A DNA stretch of 59,270 nt. It comes from Spongospora subterranea f. sp. subterranea (taxonomy: Eukaryota; Endomyxa: Phytomyxea; Phytomyxea; Plasmodiophorida). Both the position numbers and the translations under genes were made by a program. The notes under the pieces were generated by a model. That model saw nothing but the letters and a program-made list of their open reading frames with translations. It was not told the origin of the DNA and did not search any database. The stretch is from assembly GCA_049724395.1 (NCBI GenBank), contig JAUGWO010000077.1, forward strand, positions 1 through 59,270. Direction: 5' to 3'. Below, one piece after another: positions 1 to 16,092 of the stretch. The first letter of the stretch is position 1. Each line of letters opens with the position of its first letter.

Positions 1-430
1 CGATGCAAGCCGATAAAAAAGGCGTTCCTGGGGGTCCAACTGGGCAAAATGGGTCACCAAGTAAATGATATCATCCCGTTTCTCAAAACAGCGCATCGGT
101 TCTCCTAGAAAATTGGATGACTGAACGTAATACCGGATACCTTTTTGGACCTCGATTCGCACGATGCGTGCCGACTTTGATCAGCTGCATAATGGGCAGC
201 GACCCACCAGTATTTTTCAAATGTGTTGGCCTTTCCAATAATTAAGCAAGCGCCCCATCGGTGGCATAGTTCTGCCGTCATCAAATCCGGCCGAGCACAT
301 GGGTATCATTGACCAGCATCGCCGCCCAATTAAAGGAAGTGACATAGGGCAGATTGAGGGCGATACAGGCGTGAATACGCCACAGTTCGTCACGCCAACT
401 ACGGATGTCGTGGCAAATTTTATTTTTCAT
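1..430 (-). CDS. Unrecognised gene, 5' part; 3' end beyond the window
   Basis: A minus-strand gene runs off the left edge. A start codon at 430 follows an acceptor-like CAG, and the protein begins MKNKICHDIRSW and continues with DELWRIHACIALNLPYV. Coding-like sequence then continues in the two other frames: CLIIGKANTFEKYWWVAAHY near 190-270, and DIIYLVTHFAQLDPQERLF near 10-75. Each switch would need one added base, or a very short intron; the first lies near 283 and the second near 183. The composition (Trp, Tyr and hydrophobic runs) looks genuinely coding, but I recognise no family or motif. The gene lies about 115 bp downstream of TMEM135 on the same strand. The start is an inference; the ATG could be internal to a later exon. 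Confidence 0.4.
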
Positions 431-546
431 CGTAAACCTGTGCGATAGTTTGTTGTATCCAGGTAACAAAACTGCTAAACTGTAGTGAATACCATACAAA
501 ACCCGAGCGTTGATAGTAGGTAAAGTCAGTTTAACGAGAATGTAAT

Positions 547-2487
547 CTATTGTGTATTCGGGTTTGCGGTGTAGAAAGAACGGGCACGTGTGATTGGGGT
601 CTGATCCTGTTTGAAGATGAATTGGAGAATTCGAGAGATTATAGGAGGAACAGTTTCGGGATCATGGACGCGATAGTACATTATTATAGAGACAGAGAGA
701 GAAAACAGCAAGATATCACCGAACGGAATACCAGCAAGAAGGCGACGATCGACTAACAACATGAATAATGAATCGGCGCCTCTATTAAAACAAAACATCA
801 GAAAGTGTGTATTGCCTAGCTGAATCTTTCAAATTACCTAGGAATTGTGTACAGCGCCAATTCGGACCTTTTGGAACGACGCTCAATCAATATAGAAAGC
901 GAAGCAATCAACCCCGCGACATAATATGCTGATCGATGAGAGAAATATTTCTGTAGGTATTGCAAGTAGGCGCAAATGGCAGCCTGATAAAGCCCAACGA
1001 AGGATGATAGGAAAAGTAATGACCGCGAACAGGACGATACCATTCCGAAACAATAATGTGACGGATCTCGCAGGAAAGCTCCAAGTTTAAGGAACAGCAC
1101 AGGCATCACCGTCAATGACGCGTACAAAGGCAATACCTTTCGAGCAGTTTTGAAAAAAGAATTAACAATATGGCGACAACAAGACTTTGTTCCTTTGGAA
1201 AACGATGTAAGAAAAACAGCTCAAAATCCAAAAATCTATTCTCAACATTACCTGCATGAATGATATCGCAGGACATAAGTCCATTATTGACAGACCTCAC
1301 CAACGTCGATATGGAAACATCCGATTCCCCGGGTACTTTACTCAGAATATATTCGCTAAGCTCTTTTGCATCCACAGGCATTCCCCTCATTGAACTTCGA
1401 ACAGCTTTCATCGCGGGGACAGGCACTGGCCTAACGAGGGATCATGAAACTCAGGGATTCGAAATAGGAGATGAATGTTTTTATGAATGTTTTTTATGAA
1501 AAAGCCAGCAAGTCTTAATAACAATCACTTGAAACGGTCGAAATAAAACACGAAAATCGGATAAACATTTATTTACCCGGTTTGAAGGATGAATTGGTAG
1601 AAAGATTGTGGTAAACTGCCTGGGCGCATGACGAAAGCGTACCTAAGGACGAAACCATCAGAAAAATGTGTTGCTGCAACATTGGCAATATACATGATCT
1701 GTGCCGATGACAGAGCAAATAAAATCGCGGCGCCGTTTCGCATTGGTTTCACGTCGCCCCGTGATTTTAGCGATCGATACACGCATTCGCACATGCGAAC
1801 GAAAGCATAGAGCGCGATCATACGACGGTTCTACTTGAAGCTCAATAATGCTTGCGAGGGAAAAAATATAGCGAACCTTGTTACTCTGGAATGCAAGACT
1901 GAATCCAGCAACAGCGCCCGCAATAATTGTATTCCATTTGTCGTCACGCTGCCGGATACGATGAACCATCCCCTTCAATAAGACAAATCCTCCTGGAATA
2001 TCAAATCAGTAAGTCAAGTGATCTGCTTCCAAAAATGGAAGCGACAAGGCACTGCTTCTGACCTGCAAACCCTCCTGCAAATAATCCAAGACGAACTGCT
2101 TCTTCTCGCATGATCAGGTTGTTTTCGCCCTTAAATGGAATGTTGCATTACAATGATATTCTAAACCGGTCGAGATGAACGTACAATGACACGGTTTAGA
2201 GAGAAAACATGTCTCGGGTTCTTTCGGATCAGACTAATCAATCGCGAACATATTGCAACCGCTGATCGCAACCCATATCCGAGACTGAACGCATGCGCGA
2301 ATACCGAGACGGATGTGGCGAATGGCGAACCCATCGGGCGGGAAGGGGACGTCGATGACGTTTTCATGCTTCCCGCTTGATCTGTTACGGTCAACGAGTA
2401 CGATACCTCCTTGGAGACGGGCGAAATTGGCGACATCTTCACATTGATATCGGCGTCATCATCGTCCGAGGCCGAAAGTTTCACCAT
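547..2487 (-). CDS. TMEM135: TMEM135-like multi-pass membrane protein
   Basis: TMEM135 proteins are multi-pass membrane proteins linked to peroxisomes, mitochondria and lipid handling. The order of blocks on the minus strand matches the family: an N-terminal part with HAFSLGYGLRSAVAICSRL (exon 2185-2487), then WNTIIAGAVAGFSLAF (1877-1992), then ALYAFVRMCECVYRSL and PMRNGAAILFALSSAQIMYI (upper bound 1830), then LGAFLRDPSHYCFGM and YYVAGLIASLSILIERR (about 840-1130), and a last exon with GIPFGDILLFSLSVSIIM and HDPETVPPIISRILQFI ending at 547. The family's internal two-fold repeat (glycine-rich helix, ALY or IY motif, then a G-rich loop) is visible. At least six introns are implied, with donors such as GTACGT, GTTCGC and GTAATT. 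The start is the ATG at 2487 (MVKLSASDDDD); the open frame extends further up but without an ATG. Some inner exon borders (1130-1560 and 1993-2184) are uncertain. Confidence 0.8.
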
Positions 2488-2750
2488 CAGGACACGACCC
2501 GAGTTGTTATCATGTAATTGCGATTGTGTGGGTGAAGCAGTACGCCCCCCAAAACGGCGGGAGATAACAGCCTCACAATGCAGTAATAGCAACACGACCT
2601 AATATGTAAATATCCTCAAAATGGGTTTGAAGATATATAATTCCCCGATTATTATGGGGAGACCCCGCCACCGCGTCGCACTCACTGTGCCAGGAGGAAC
2701 GTCAGACAGCGTGGGCCGCACTTCCTGCCGCGTCCACCACCGCGTTACAC

Positions 2751-3030
2751 TTGTACGCGCTCATGAGTCGTACAAGTGCCATTCCAGGTAGAGGTGCCAA
2801 CGGGTTCACCCGACCAGGGTCCAATCCAAGTTGATCAGGTCGGAGATTTGCCCAACCCGGGTTGTACGCGCTCATGAGTCGTACAAGTGCCATTCCAGGT
2901 AGAGGTGCCAACGGGTTCACACGACCCGGGCCCAAACCGAGTTGATCAGGTCGGAGATTTGCCCAACCCGGGTTGTACGCGCTCATGAGTCGTACAGGAG
3001 TTATTCCAGCTAGAGATGCCAACGGGTGTT
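2751..3030. repeat. 111-bp tandem repeat, about 2.5 copies
   Basis: The unit begins TTGTACGCGCTCATGAGTCG at 2751, 2862 and 2973, an exact 111-bp spacing. It contains CAACGGGTT near its middle and CCCAACCCGGG just before the next unit. Copies differ at a few bases. Because 111 is a multiple of three, the minus strand is open through the array as a 37-residue repeat (LMSAYNPGWANLRPDQLG is part of the unit). Whether that is translated is unknown; I treat it as a repeat. A diverged relative lies at 21895-22012. Confidence 0.85.
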
Positions 3031-5158
3031 TCTGGAATGTTTTAAATTTCAACCGATTGTTGAGTTTGAAAATGGTGAGATCCAGAAAATCTACAGTCTC
3101 ACGGCCGTGATGAAAGGTGAGTGAGAAATACCTCCCAGGAATGAATTCATTTTATTGTTAGGGATATGTTCTCGGCTGTACTTCATACCCATTGGATAAG
3201 TTGGTCTGCAAATTCTGACAAAGGACCAGACCGTTGTTTCCCAGTTTTTTAGCAGATCGCGTACACAAATGGCGTCCAATTGACGGAACGACTGCTCTGC
3301 AATGGATTGTACCACATGTGCAGATCAAGTCGTGGAACGGAGGTCTTCCTTAGTGGCTCAGGTATTGACAAGAAGCTCTTATTATATCGCTGAAATCAAG
3401 ATGGCGTGGATCGGATTCCAAAGGAGAACGATTTCAACTTGTTTCTACATATTCGATATTTTCACTGACATAACGCTCTCATACGTCTGTTAATGTACTC
3501 GCCCTATGCATCATACCAGGCCGATCTAAAAATGCCAATACAACCAAGTTGCGTCCTCTGGCGCTTTCAGAGCTTCTCATTGCTGTGCACAGCAATAATC
3601 AAGGTCTGGTCTGAATACCCTTGCTTTGCTGTGCAATCATTATCCTGCAAATACAGTGTAAAGGTTTAGGTGTTATCGGCTGGCAATTCTCATGGCCGGT
3701 CTCGTAAAGATTGTCGACACAGCAATAAATCGATTAGAAATCTAACGAATTCCACAAATTGACGTCTGTATCTGTCATCTGGGTATCAAAGCAAGTGGCT
3801 TTCGAATCACGATCGCAGTAATGAAATTGGATTTTCGCGTGTTTCAATTGCCAATCGAGTTGTTCAGATTGACGGTGGAGGCGATTTCCATGTCCTAACT
3901 GGGTGATACGGTTTTCAAAGTGCCTGTAAATTTGTGGCCAATCTTTTCCGGTCCCCGTTTCTATTGCTGATGTGTAGGTTGTACCGACCCCGAGTGAGAA
4001 ACGGGCAAGATTGGCTGTTATTGACAAACCGGTATTATCTTCAGTTCGTTCGCGATCGCGGATCGTTTGCAGGAAAGGGGATTCAATTCGGTTGCGACAA
4101 ATAGACCAAAACCGAAAGAAATTTCCCCCAGTCAACAAAGCGAGGTGTGACCCAGATAATGGCTATTTGTCAAAACAGAGGCGAATGACAAGCCTGTGGA
4201 AAGGGGGTCGAGATGAAAAGCACTGGATTCTTATATTGGAACCCTTTTACGAGAAGATAGGGACGTGTTCAGCCACCCACGACTGGTTCAATGTCTTCAT
4301 AACCTTGATGAAATCCAACGACTTCGGTCATTGAGACGACGATTGTGGAATCGGACGCTCATGTTTTTGGTTCTCACCAATTACGGGCAATTACTTTGGA
4401 CGGGCAACGACGCGTCCTACTTAATGGGTTGAGGATTGGCACACCGTACACGACCGTTTTCGCCTCAACGCTATTCCTCCCGTCGTAACTAATGAGATCC
4501 AACCGAGCAAAACTAGTTTCTCCACCAGAAACATATTCCCCGAGACAAAATGGGCAAATAAAGCAACAAACAGTACATCGCTCCGAACTGAGTGTCTCTA
4601 TTCAAAATCGGTAATAACAAGGCGACAATTTGATAATAGCGTCTGTGTGTGATTTTGAAATACGCCTCAAGATAATGAAAAACAAATAAAACCAAAACGT
4701 TGAATCTCAAAATCCTCCGCGACCAAATGTCATGAATATTCCACCTGCTCCAGCACCTGCTATTGCTCATGGCACTCGACCTGAGTTCCTGTTGACGATC
4801 AATCTTGCTGAGTCGACAACGGACTTACAGCACAAATGTCGGTCCTCTAACTTTTGACATCAAAAACGTAGCACTTCCTGAGCCATCGCACCGTTAACAC
4901 CAATTTTGCTGAAGAAGCGGATTTGATCCGATATTGACGAAAGATGCACTGCAGAAAAATCTGATGTTCTGTTCTATCTGCCGTTTTTCTGCTTCGAAAA
5001 AGGACCCTGGAGAGTGATTATTTGGTTTGTGTATGCGGGCAACTTTCGATTTGTGGAAGTCGATGGAAAAAAATCGAGGTGAACGAAAACAAACACGGTT
5101 TATGAGACGGACAGTCTATGAGACCGACCGAGAAACAGTACGACCAATTGGCGAAATA
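3031..5158. other. Unresolved stretch with coding-like fragments
   Basis: No complete gene could be assembled. Fragments that look coding are a plus-strand exon ending at 3117 in a good donor (AAAG then GTGAGT), encoding FKFQPIVEFENGEIQKIYSL; a minus-strand stretch 3091-3315 with RQLDAICVRDLLKNWETTVW; a minus ORF 3734-4138 with SITANLARFSLGVGTTYTSA; and a minus ORF 4513-4770 that is hydrophobic (LVLFVFHYLEAYF and YQIVALLLPIL) and could hold one or two membrane segments. The last three could be exons of one minus-strand gene divergent from DNAI7, but I see no family signature and the plus-strand fragment argues against a single simple gene. The region just upstream of 5159 should hold the DNAI7 promoter; no TATA box stands out. 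Confidence 0.3.
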
Positions 5159-7695
5159 ATGCCTCCCAAGAAGGCAGCCGGCGGGGGGAAAAAGGCCAAG
5201 GCGGCCGCCAAGAAAGCGGCGAAACTCGCCGAACAACAGCGCCAGGAAGAGGAGCGCTTGCTGCTGGAGGAACAGGAGCGCCTTCGCGTTTCCGAACTGG
5301 AACGGCAACGAGTTGAGGCCGAGCATCAGCGCCAGGTCCGGTTGGCACTGAAACGCGATTCCGACGAGCAGCGGATCACGGAGGAAGTGGGTTCCGATCG
5401 GGATAGCGCCATCGAGCTGGCCAACAGGATTGCCCATCTGCAGGCGCATGAGCGTGAGTCTTCCCAGCTAATTAAGATATTCCAATGCGATACTCTGCCC
5501 GATGTCGCCGACGAACCGGATCTGAACTCGTATTTGCGGATCTGGAGCGAAGCAACCGGGGAGCCGCCCGATGCGGTGCTGAAACAATGCGAGTTCGGGC
5601 AGGAGATTCGGGGCCTTTTGGACGTGATTGTCGCTGGAGGTCGACAGGCAATGAATCATGAACAAGTGTTGAACGCGTTAGAGAAAATGGACCAGGTCGA
5701 CAGGATTACGGCGCAAACGCTGGATGCGTTGACGGCGACGTCATTGGTGGATGCCGATCGAGATGGGGCCACGATGAACAGCGCCGTTCTCAGACAGTGG
5801 AGCAGCGCCCTGGTGAAGTTCGCGCTGTGGACGACCGGGCACGTGAAGCTGAAGCGAAACAAGCTGATCGAGTTCGACCAGATCGACATGACCGTCGACC
5901 CGCCCAACATGTTGACCATGCAGAACAATAACGGGATGGGATTGAGGATTATATATACGGCCAACGACCCATACCAGAGGATCAACGACTCCACATTGAC
6001 CGCATATGGGGGAATCTATCAGGTCTTGGCCAAACACCACTTTTCTCATGAAATGGATTGTGTTCCACTTCCTATGGAATATTTACTTCTTCCATGTGCG
6101 ATCTTGATGTCGTTTGCTCCTTTTCGTTTGTTTTGGTTTGCGTAAGACTTTTGGTTATATTATTGTATATGACCCCAGTAGCAGCAGATTGGGGCGCATT
6201 GGAGTCGCTCACTTCCTCTGCTAGAAATTGAAATTAAGATGTATTGCATTTTTACACAGGCCTCTTTGAACGGTGATTTCAAGTTTCGTTTGTCAGCGAA
6301 AAAAAAGTTGCTTTTTAGCAATTTTCAAAACCACGAGTGTTTCGAAGATTTGTCACTCTCTCTCTCTCCCTCTTTTGATGATTATTCGCGTTGACATGTG
6401 GTCGTTATTGAGGATACTGTTGTAGATTGAGGCGATTGAACTGCCGCTTCCCTCGTTCATGATGCACGACTGGGTGGTTCGCGAGATCAACGACGCGTTC
6501 TCGTCCGTCCAAGTACGCGCCTACCCCGGGCATGTCGCCAGCGACGTGTCGTCGAGTACGGCGGCCGCCATCCAGCCGATCAAGATTTCGTGGAAGGTGG
6601 ATGGGCGGATCCTGATCGACGACCTGCCAATGGTCGGCTGGTGGAATTCGCATACCCGCGCCTGGTCAACGGACGGGATCAGCGACGTGAAATTCAACAG
6701 CGTTGAACGCATTATCAGCATACAATCGTTGCAGCTACGCCCGCTAGCGTTGGTCCATTCGAGAACCAGCGATTTCCCCTACAAACGTTGGACGATCCGC
6801 GTGGAGAAATCGACGGCGAAAATCGCCGTCGAAGGAAGTCGAATGACGGTGGAGATTGACGTCCAGGACGACGAATCCGGCGGCGGGTGCGTTCTGCGGC
6901 GACCGCAAACACCGGAGTTGGCGCACCTGATGACGACGCCAAGGAAACCGGCCGCCTTCCTTACAGAGTTGGCCAAATCGGGAATACGATTAATGCCAGA
7001 TCAGGAATCACTCAATTCCATTGGTATTTTGCCCATTATTGACCACTTCCCCCAAACCCCATTTCCAACGCTTCTTTTCATCACCTTTGTGAACCTGTTG
7101 TTTGTTTCGTTTTCCGGGAAATTTGGTCAGCGTTGTTCTAGTGGAGTTGACACGGTTTGTTGTTATCGCCAATTCCTATCACTTTCACCCTGAGCAGAGT
7201 TCAACGATCAATGGATTTCCAGAATTTACTCAATCGATATTGGTCGAGACGTTGGATCTGATGTTAATTCCATTAGGAATATCAGGGAAAGACGAATCTG
7301 TCGAACAGTCGGTCTACAGACAGATATCGTCAATGGCGATCGGGTTCGATTTCGCCATGAGCGGATGGAATCGGCGCCTGAACGCGCAACACGTCGCCTA
7401 TCAGGTCTCCGCTCGAGAGAACGACAAACGCGTCAGCGAGAGGCAGACGCCGCACGACGAATGGACCACGATCTGCAACGGGTTATCGTACGCGTTCACA
7501 TCGCGTTGGACGGAATCGGATCTGGACAAGGAATGGGATTACGATGAACCCGAAGCGGAAGGGCACGAACGGCACTCAACTCTTGAGCGGGCGATGCAAT
7601 GGAAGACGCGATCGGAGAGGGGCGACCAAATATCGCCGCCGTTTATCCAGTCGTTAACGCAGGTGTTATCGCTATTGAGAGTTCTATCGTCGTGA
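5159..7695 (+). CDS. DNAI7: Axonemal inner-arm dynein intermediate chain DNAI7 (IC97/CASC1 family)
   Basis: DNAI7 (CASC1, IC97) is an intermediate-chain component of axonemal inner dynein arms and binds tubulin in motile cilia. The start MPPKKAAGGGKKAKAAAKKA at 5159 opens a Lys/Ala-rich tail followed by a strongly charged coiled coil (residues about 15-75, rich in Glu, Arg and Gln), the typical N-terminus of this family. Family blocks follow: LNSYLRIWSEATGEPPDAV, GHVKLKRNKLIEFDQIDM and DPPNMLTMQNNNGMGLRIIY. Exon 1 is 5159-6022 (ends ATC TAT CAG, donor GTCTTG), exon 2 starts at 6426 after TTGTAG, and exon 3 runs from about 7198 to the stop at 7695, ending FIQSLTQVLSLLRVLSS like the family's C-terminus. 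The exon 2 to exon 3 border is uncertain: a donor at 7024 gives a phase that does not fit the acceptor at 7197, while a donor at 7090 does. Upstream ORF extension to 5027 starts without a good ATG and is not favoured. Confidence 0.82.
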
Positions 7696-8213
7696 CCCCT
7701 GTCGCTAACGACCCAATATTCACGTCATCTCAAATATAACCACAGATTAACAACCGCCAGAATCGTCCCGGGAATCACACAGAAAAACAGTGGGGTGAAC
7801 CCTGGAGAATATTGTCGACATTGTATGATTGATTAGCCAGATCATGAGAAGGGCATCGCAATTGTCGTTATCCCGAGGAGCCAAATTCAGTAATAAAACC
7901 CGTGAAATTGGGCGCACGATGGCGAATAATTCCCTTGTGGTGTAATAAGTGACCGACGGCCCCACTGATGACAGGGTCTCCCCCTCACCCTGTATTACAC
8001 CAACTGCGCAAATATCATCGCTCACGACTGTGGATGTGTGTAACAGGGTAGTCAGTGAGGTGACATCAAGTGCGCGACTGCAAGAGAAGGTCCGCGGCGG
8101 TGTTACCTTGACAGTGGGGCCAACTGGCCGAGCGACACTGGGTCGCTGTAGTCGGCGGTTGTGGTGTTGTGATCTGTAGAGGATCTATATCAGTATAGTG
8201 TTTTATAGAGGAA
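7696..8213. other. Intergenic region and presumed AlaRS promoter
   Basis: No gene seen. It lies between the DNAI7 stop and the AlaRS start. Immediately before the AlaRS ATG is a T/A-rich piece (TATATCAGTATAGTG at about 8186-8200). Around 8038-8055 the sequence GTGTAACAGGGTAGTCAGTG resembles a motif upstream of CLP1; see findings. Confidence 0.4.
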
Positions 8214-12855
<4,642 letters not shown>

Positions 12856-12890
12856 GTGGTGTTTACATACAAAAACGTTTTTTTTCGAGT

Positions 12891-14662
12891 TTATAGTGAT
12901 ATGGATTGATCATATGAAAGGAAATCTTGCAGTTGAGTCCAGAGGCGGCCCATTCCGGTCTTATATCCTGAAAGGAATCGGGCCAGGTCGCATACCCGGG
13001 CGTTTCGGGAATGGATCATGGCGATCACTCCTCTGAGATGTGCTAATCGCTCATCGCCTTCACTGTAGATCACCAACTCGCGCTCTATAGCCCTGCATCA
13101 AGTTGTCAGTATTTGCACCGACGTTTTCAACCTAAATTGGTTTTCGATAGTTTCGAATTTCTGAACATCTAAAAGAGTTTTTCAAACTTTCGGTTACAGG
13201 TTTTGAAACAACTTGTCGATAGCGTCTGCCCATTGTTTCGACATTGCTATCCACAGTAGCAGTTCCAAATCCTACTTAGTCTAAACCTTAGAAATCGACA
13301 ACAGAACGTTTCGGTTCCGAAGTAAAATATATGGGGTTTGAAAAGTCCCGTTCGGGTGATATGGTGATAACCTACGATGCGGCAATGAAGGCGATAATCA
13401 GCTGTCGATCGACCTCTACCTGATGCGCTGTTGAATGGACCGGCATTCTCATAGCGATCGGTCCTGGTTGATCACTCGCCGCCATCACATCGATCATTTG
13501 GCGAATATTCCCCGATACGATATCCGGATGAAATCCGTCCGCCCGTCCAAACTGCCTTTGCATCCTTGAGTAGAACACGATCTCATCGTTGACTTCATCG
13601 TCGTGGACGAGCTCCGCGATTCGCATCGCTTCCCCATCGCCTTTCAGCCTCAGGATTCGTCGGGCGCCTTTGACCAGTACGGTTTCCCTGTCGGAAAGAG
13701 GGTCTGTCATCGCCCCTGCCACCAATAAATCTGGGCATTCGAACATGCGGAATATGATCCGGTTCGGTCGATATATTCAACGTGGCAATGGCGATATTTG
13801 GCTCGGAAGAATGCGATAACTGAACACGGTGTTGGGAATGACGTAACGTTCCGTTGTCGATTTTGACCCGAATCGGGGTTTGAGCGCGAAGAAGGACAGG
13901 GATGGTGTATTTGAGGGCGGCCGTTGAATGATGACGGGTAATGGTGAGATGGCGATCAGGGCGATGATGACGCGACAGGTAGTGGATCAGGCAATCGATC
14001 ATGGCACAGGCCGGGCCGCGTTCGTGCTCCATCGACGACGAGAACAACGTGGTGCAGGTAAAGTGGCGCAAGGCACAATCCGCCGATAGCGCATATGAGC
14101 AGAGGAACAAGTTGGCGATAACTGATGCGGCCTGAGCATTATTTGAGACGTGAGAAGCATGGATCAAACGAAACTGGCAATCAAACAGGTTGTGAAATCC
14201 GCGAAATCAAATCGCTGCGTGTACTATATGTAAGCATAAGAGCAGCCGAATACTAATCCCCTTATTGTTGTGTGGGTTTGAGCAATCGTGATAAACCCAA
14301 ATATGTTTTGTAAGAGCATGGTGTAGTCAACAGATTGTTTTCACTCAATGCGAAAAAGAGAGAAACTCGCGCCGAAATCCGTGAGTTTGCTGGACCTGTT
14401 GATGAGATATTTGTAATGTCGCTGAAGACGGTCTGGACCTCAGTACAGTATCGATTGCTGGATAGGCCATGGCCAGACGCGCAATCGCTGGCAGATGGTG
14501 GGCGAAAAAGGCGCGCGATCGATCCGACCCCATCTCCAACAGGTATTGGCGAATCATGATCAGTTGGTCACCATTGCGTCCGGTCAAATCCGACAATGCG
14601 TTGACGAACTCAGAGACGGATCTGACTGATCCACCTAACCACATCAAATTCAAGAGATGCAA
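12891..14662 (-). CDS. Unrecognised multi-exon gene
   Basis: Several coding-like blocks on the minus strand: SVSEFVNALSDLTGRNG and FFAHHLPAIARLAMAY (14420-14632), then AQAASVIANLFLCSYALS and KYTIPVLLRAQTPIRVKID (13760-14160), then FECPDLLVAGAMTDPLS and DEIVFYSRMQRQFGRADG (13372-13746), and a last exon VIYSEGDERLAHLRGVIAMI with a stop at 12891. The middle block is helical then beta-rich (alternating hydrophobic strands around residues TIPVLL to PNIAIATL), reminiscent of an adaptor 'ear' sandwich, but this is a guess. The frame changes by +1 near 13760 beside CCGG, either through one extra base or through an unseen intron. The gene is tail-to-tail with AlaRS, 35 bp apart. It may be continuous with the next gene upstream. 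Confidence 0.4.
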
Positions 14663-14921
14663 TTAGAGTGGCGATACGTGTCGATTGTTTTAAACAATCC
14701 AACGTCACTCTCTAGGACGTTTCGACACTCAAAAAAAAATCCGAGTTTCAGAAGAAGGAAATAGATCGTTTTGTTGTACAAAATGTCCAGGAAAACCTAT
14801 TGTTTTCGAACGTTGTCGAACAACAACGCAATGACAACGCGCTTATACACTTTCAAATGAATTCAAAACCTGAACAAGAGCGAATACAATCGAAATTTGG
14901 TAATCGAGTTTTGGCGGTGAT

Positions 14922-15581
14922 TCATATGGGTATACCAGCAATTAGTGTCAACAGTGCCCATGATTGTGGCGTTATCGTATATGGCCTAACACTTATTGGC
15001 AATGGGGCTGACGGCTTCACCGCCTCTGTTGACGGTGCTGGTGAAATCGGCTCATATCCCTCGGTCGACCTGACCCGTTCTTCATCGACTGCCACGTTTT
15101 CGCCAGGGTCCTTTTCCACAGCGACGGGATTCCGTTGAATTTTCGACTGATCCATCAAATACAATCGTAAACATCGGCCGTGTAATTGGTGTGGCGATAG
15201 AAGAGCCGCCTTGGCCAAATGCTCCGGATTGCTAATTCGCATCGGGCAACGATCGTGCGTGAAGAAATAGAACGACGGCGATGAAAAGGGCGACAGGGGA
15301 TATCGCCGATGGAATCGCACCGAGTCCAGGAGCCCTTGGAAATCGTGCCGATCGCGAAGACGGACCACGACCGGGTCGGAATCGATATCGGACAGCACCA
15401 ACGGGAACAAACAGCATTTGGGTTTGCGCCGGTTCAGACAACTGTGTTTCTTCTCCCCCTCCCCGTTTCCTCCGATGGTCAACAATGACGCTTGATCTGA
15501 ACGCTTCGGAGGAAAATCAATGATCGACCCGAATTCGAGTCGGTTGGGCCTAGGGAGGGGGGCCAGTACGGCGGCGGTCAC
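14922..15581 (-). CDS. Hypothetical protein with a possible PB1-like fold
   Basis: A 219-codon open frame on the minus strand. The middle reads VVVRLRDRHDFQGLLDSV, then FYFFTHDRCPMRISNPEHLA and GRCLRLYLMD. Strand, 'D-x-CPMRI', helix and final 'LRLYL' strand resemble the second half of a PB1 or other ubiquitin-like domain; this is a shape match only. The C-terminal part is Pro/Glu-rich and probably disordered. A donor (GTATAC) inside the last codons suggests it may splice onto the gene ending at 12891. The first ATG, at 15581, is an assumption. Confidence 0.35.
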   Translation of the reverse strand: MTAAVLAPLPRPNRLEFGSIIDFPPKRSDQASLLTIGGNGEGEKKHSCLNRRKPKCCLFPLVLSDIDSDPVVVRLRDRHDFQGLLDSVRFHRRYPLSPFSSPSFYFFTHDRCPMRISNPEHLAKAALLSPHQLHGRCLRLYLMDQSKIQRNPVAVEKDPGENVAVDEERVRSTEGYEPISPAPSTEAVKPSAPLPISVRPYTITPQSWALLTLIAGIPI

Positions 15582-15731
15582 AGAGAGGGTGTCAATTTCC
15601 CGTTATTGCAATAAACGGTGCCCCGAAATCAGATTGAGAGAGATCTAGAGTTTGCGCCTTTGTTTCACATCTGCTATCGTTATGTACTTGTTTGGGTGCT
15701 GTAATGTTGGCATGAACGATAATTGAGAAAG

Positions 15732-15926
15732 CTATTGATAAGGCGTTGTTCGGATCAGGTTCTGTACTGGCACATATTGATGTTTACAGAAACCATGATA
15801 ACCTGGCCCTGACAAGATGCCAAACGGATCAGCCACAAGTTCGAATACGCTGAACTTGTTATTGGCATCAAATACAAGTTGCCCGAATTTAAGTCGTTTG
15901 ATCTTCCGTTTTAAAGCAGATGCCAT
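15732..15926 (-). CDS. Small hypothetical ORF, 64 codons
   Basis: MASALKRKIKRLKFGQLVF then DPFGILSGPGYHGFCKHQYV. Basic N-terminus, no recognisable domain. It lies between MYG1 and the PB1-like gene on the same strand. It could be chance or an exon; the flanks 15600-15730 and 15930-16090 show nothing else. Confidence 0.2.
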   Translation of the reverse strand: MASALKRKIKRLKFGQLVFDANNKFSVFELVADPFGILSGPGYHGFCKHQYVPVQNLIRTTPYQ

Positions 15927-16092
15927 ATCATGACAGTAGCGATATCCTTGCTATTGATCAAGATCACAATGTGACCAGTTCAACTGCACCAAAAGATGGT
16001 TGAGAACATGTTATTACGGTTGAGGAACTCTTTTTATATATGAACTACGTTAAAAAACTGGGAATTTGTTTGAAAGACAATATCAGGAAGAA

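Noticed and set aside
2702-3052. A 116-codon protein made of 37-residue repeats
   Set aside because: The open frame follows from the unit length being a multiple of three; start and end are not supported by splice sites or a family.
5027-5158. An extended DNAI7 start upstream of MPPKK
   Set aside because: The extension opens at TTG, is not family-like, and MPPKK-type starts are typical of this family.
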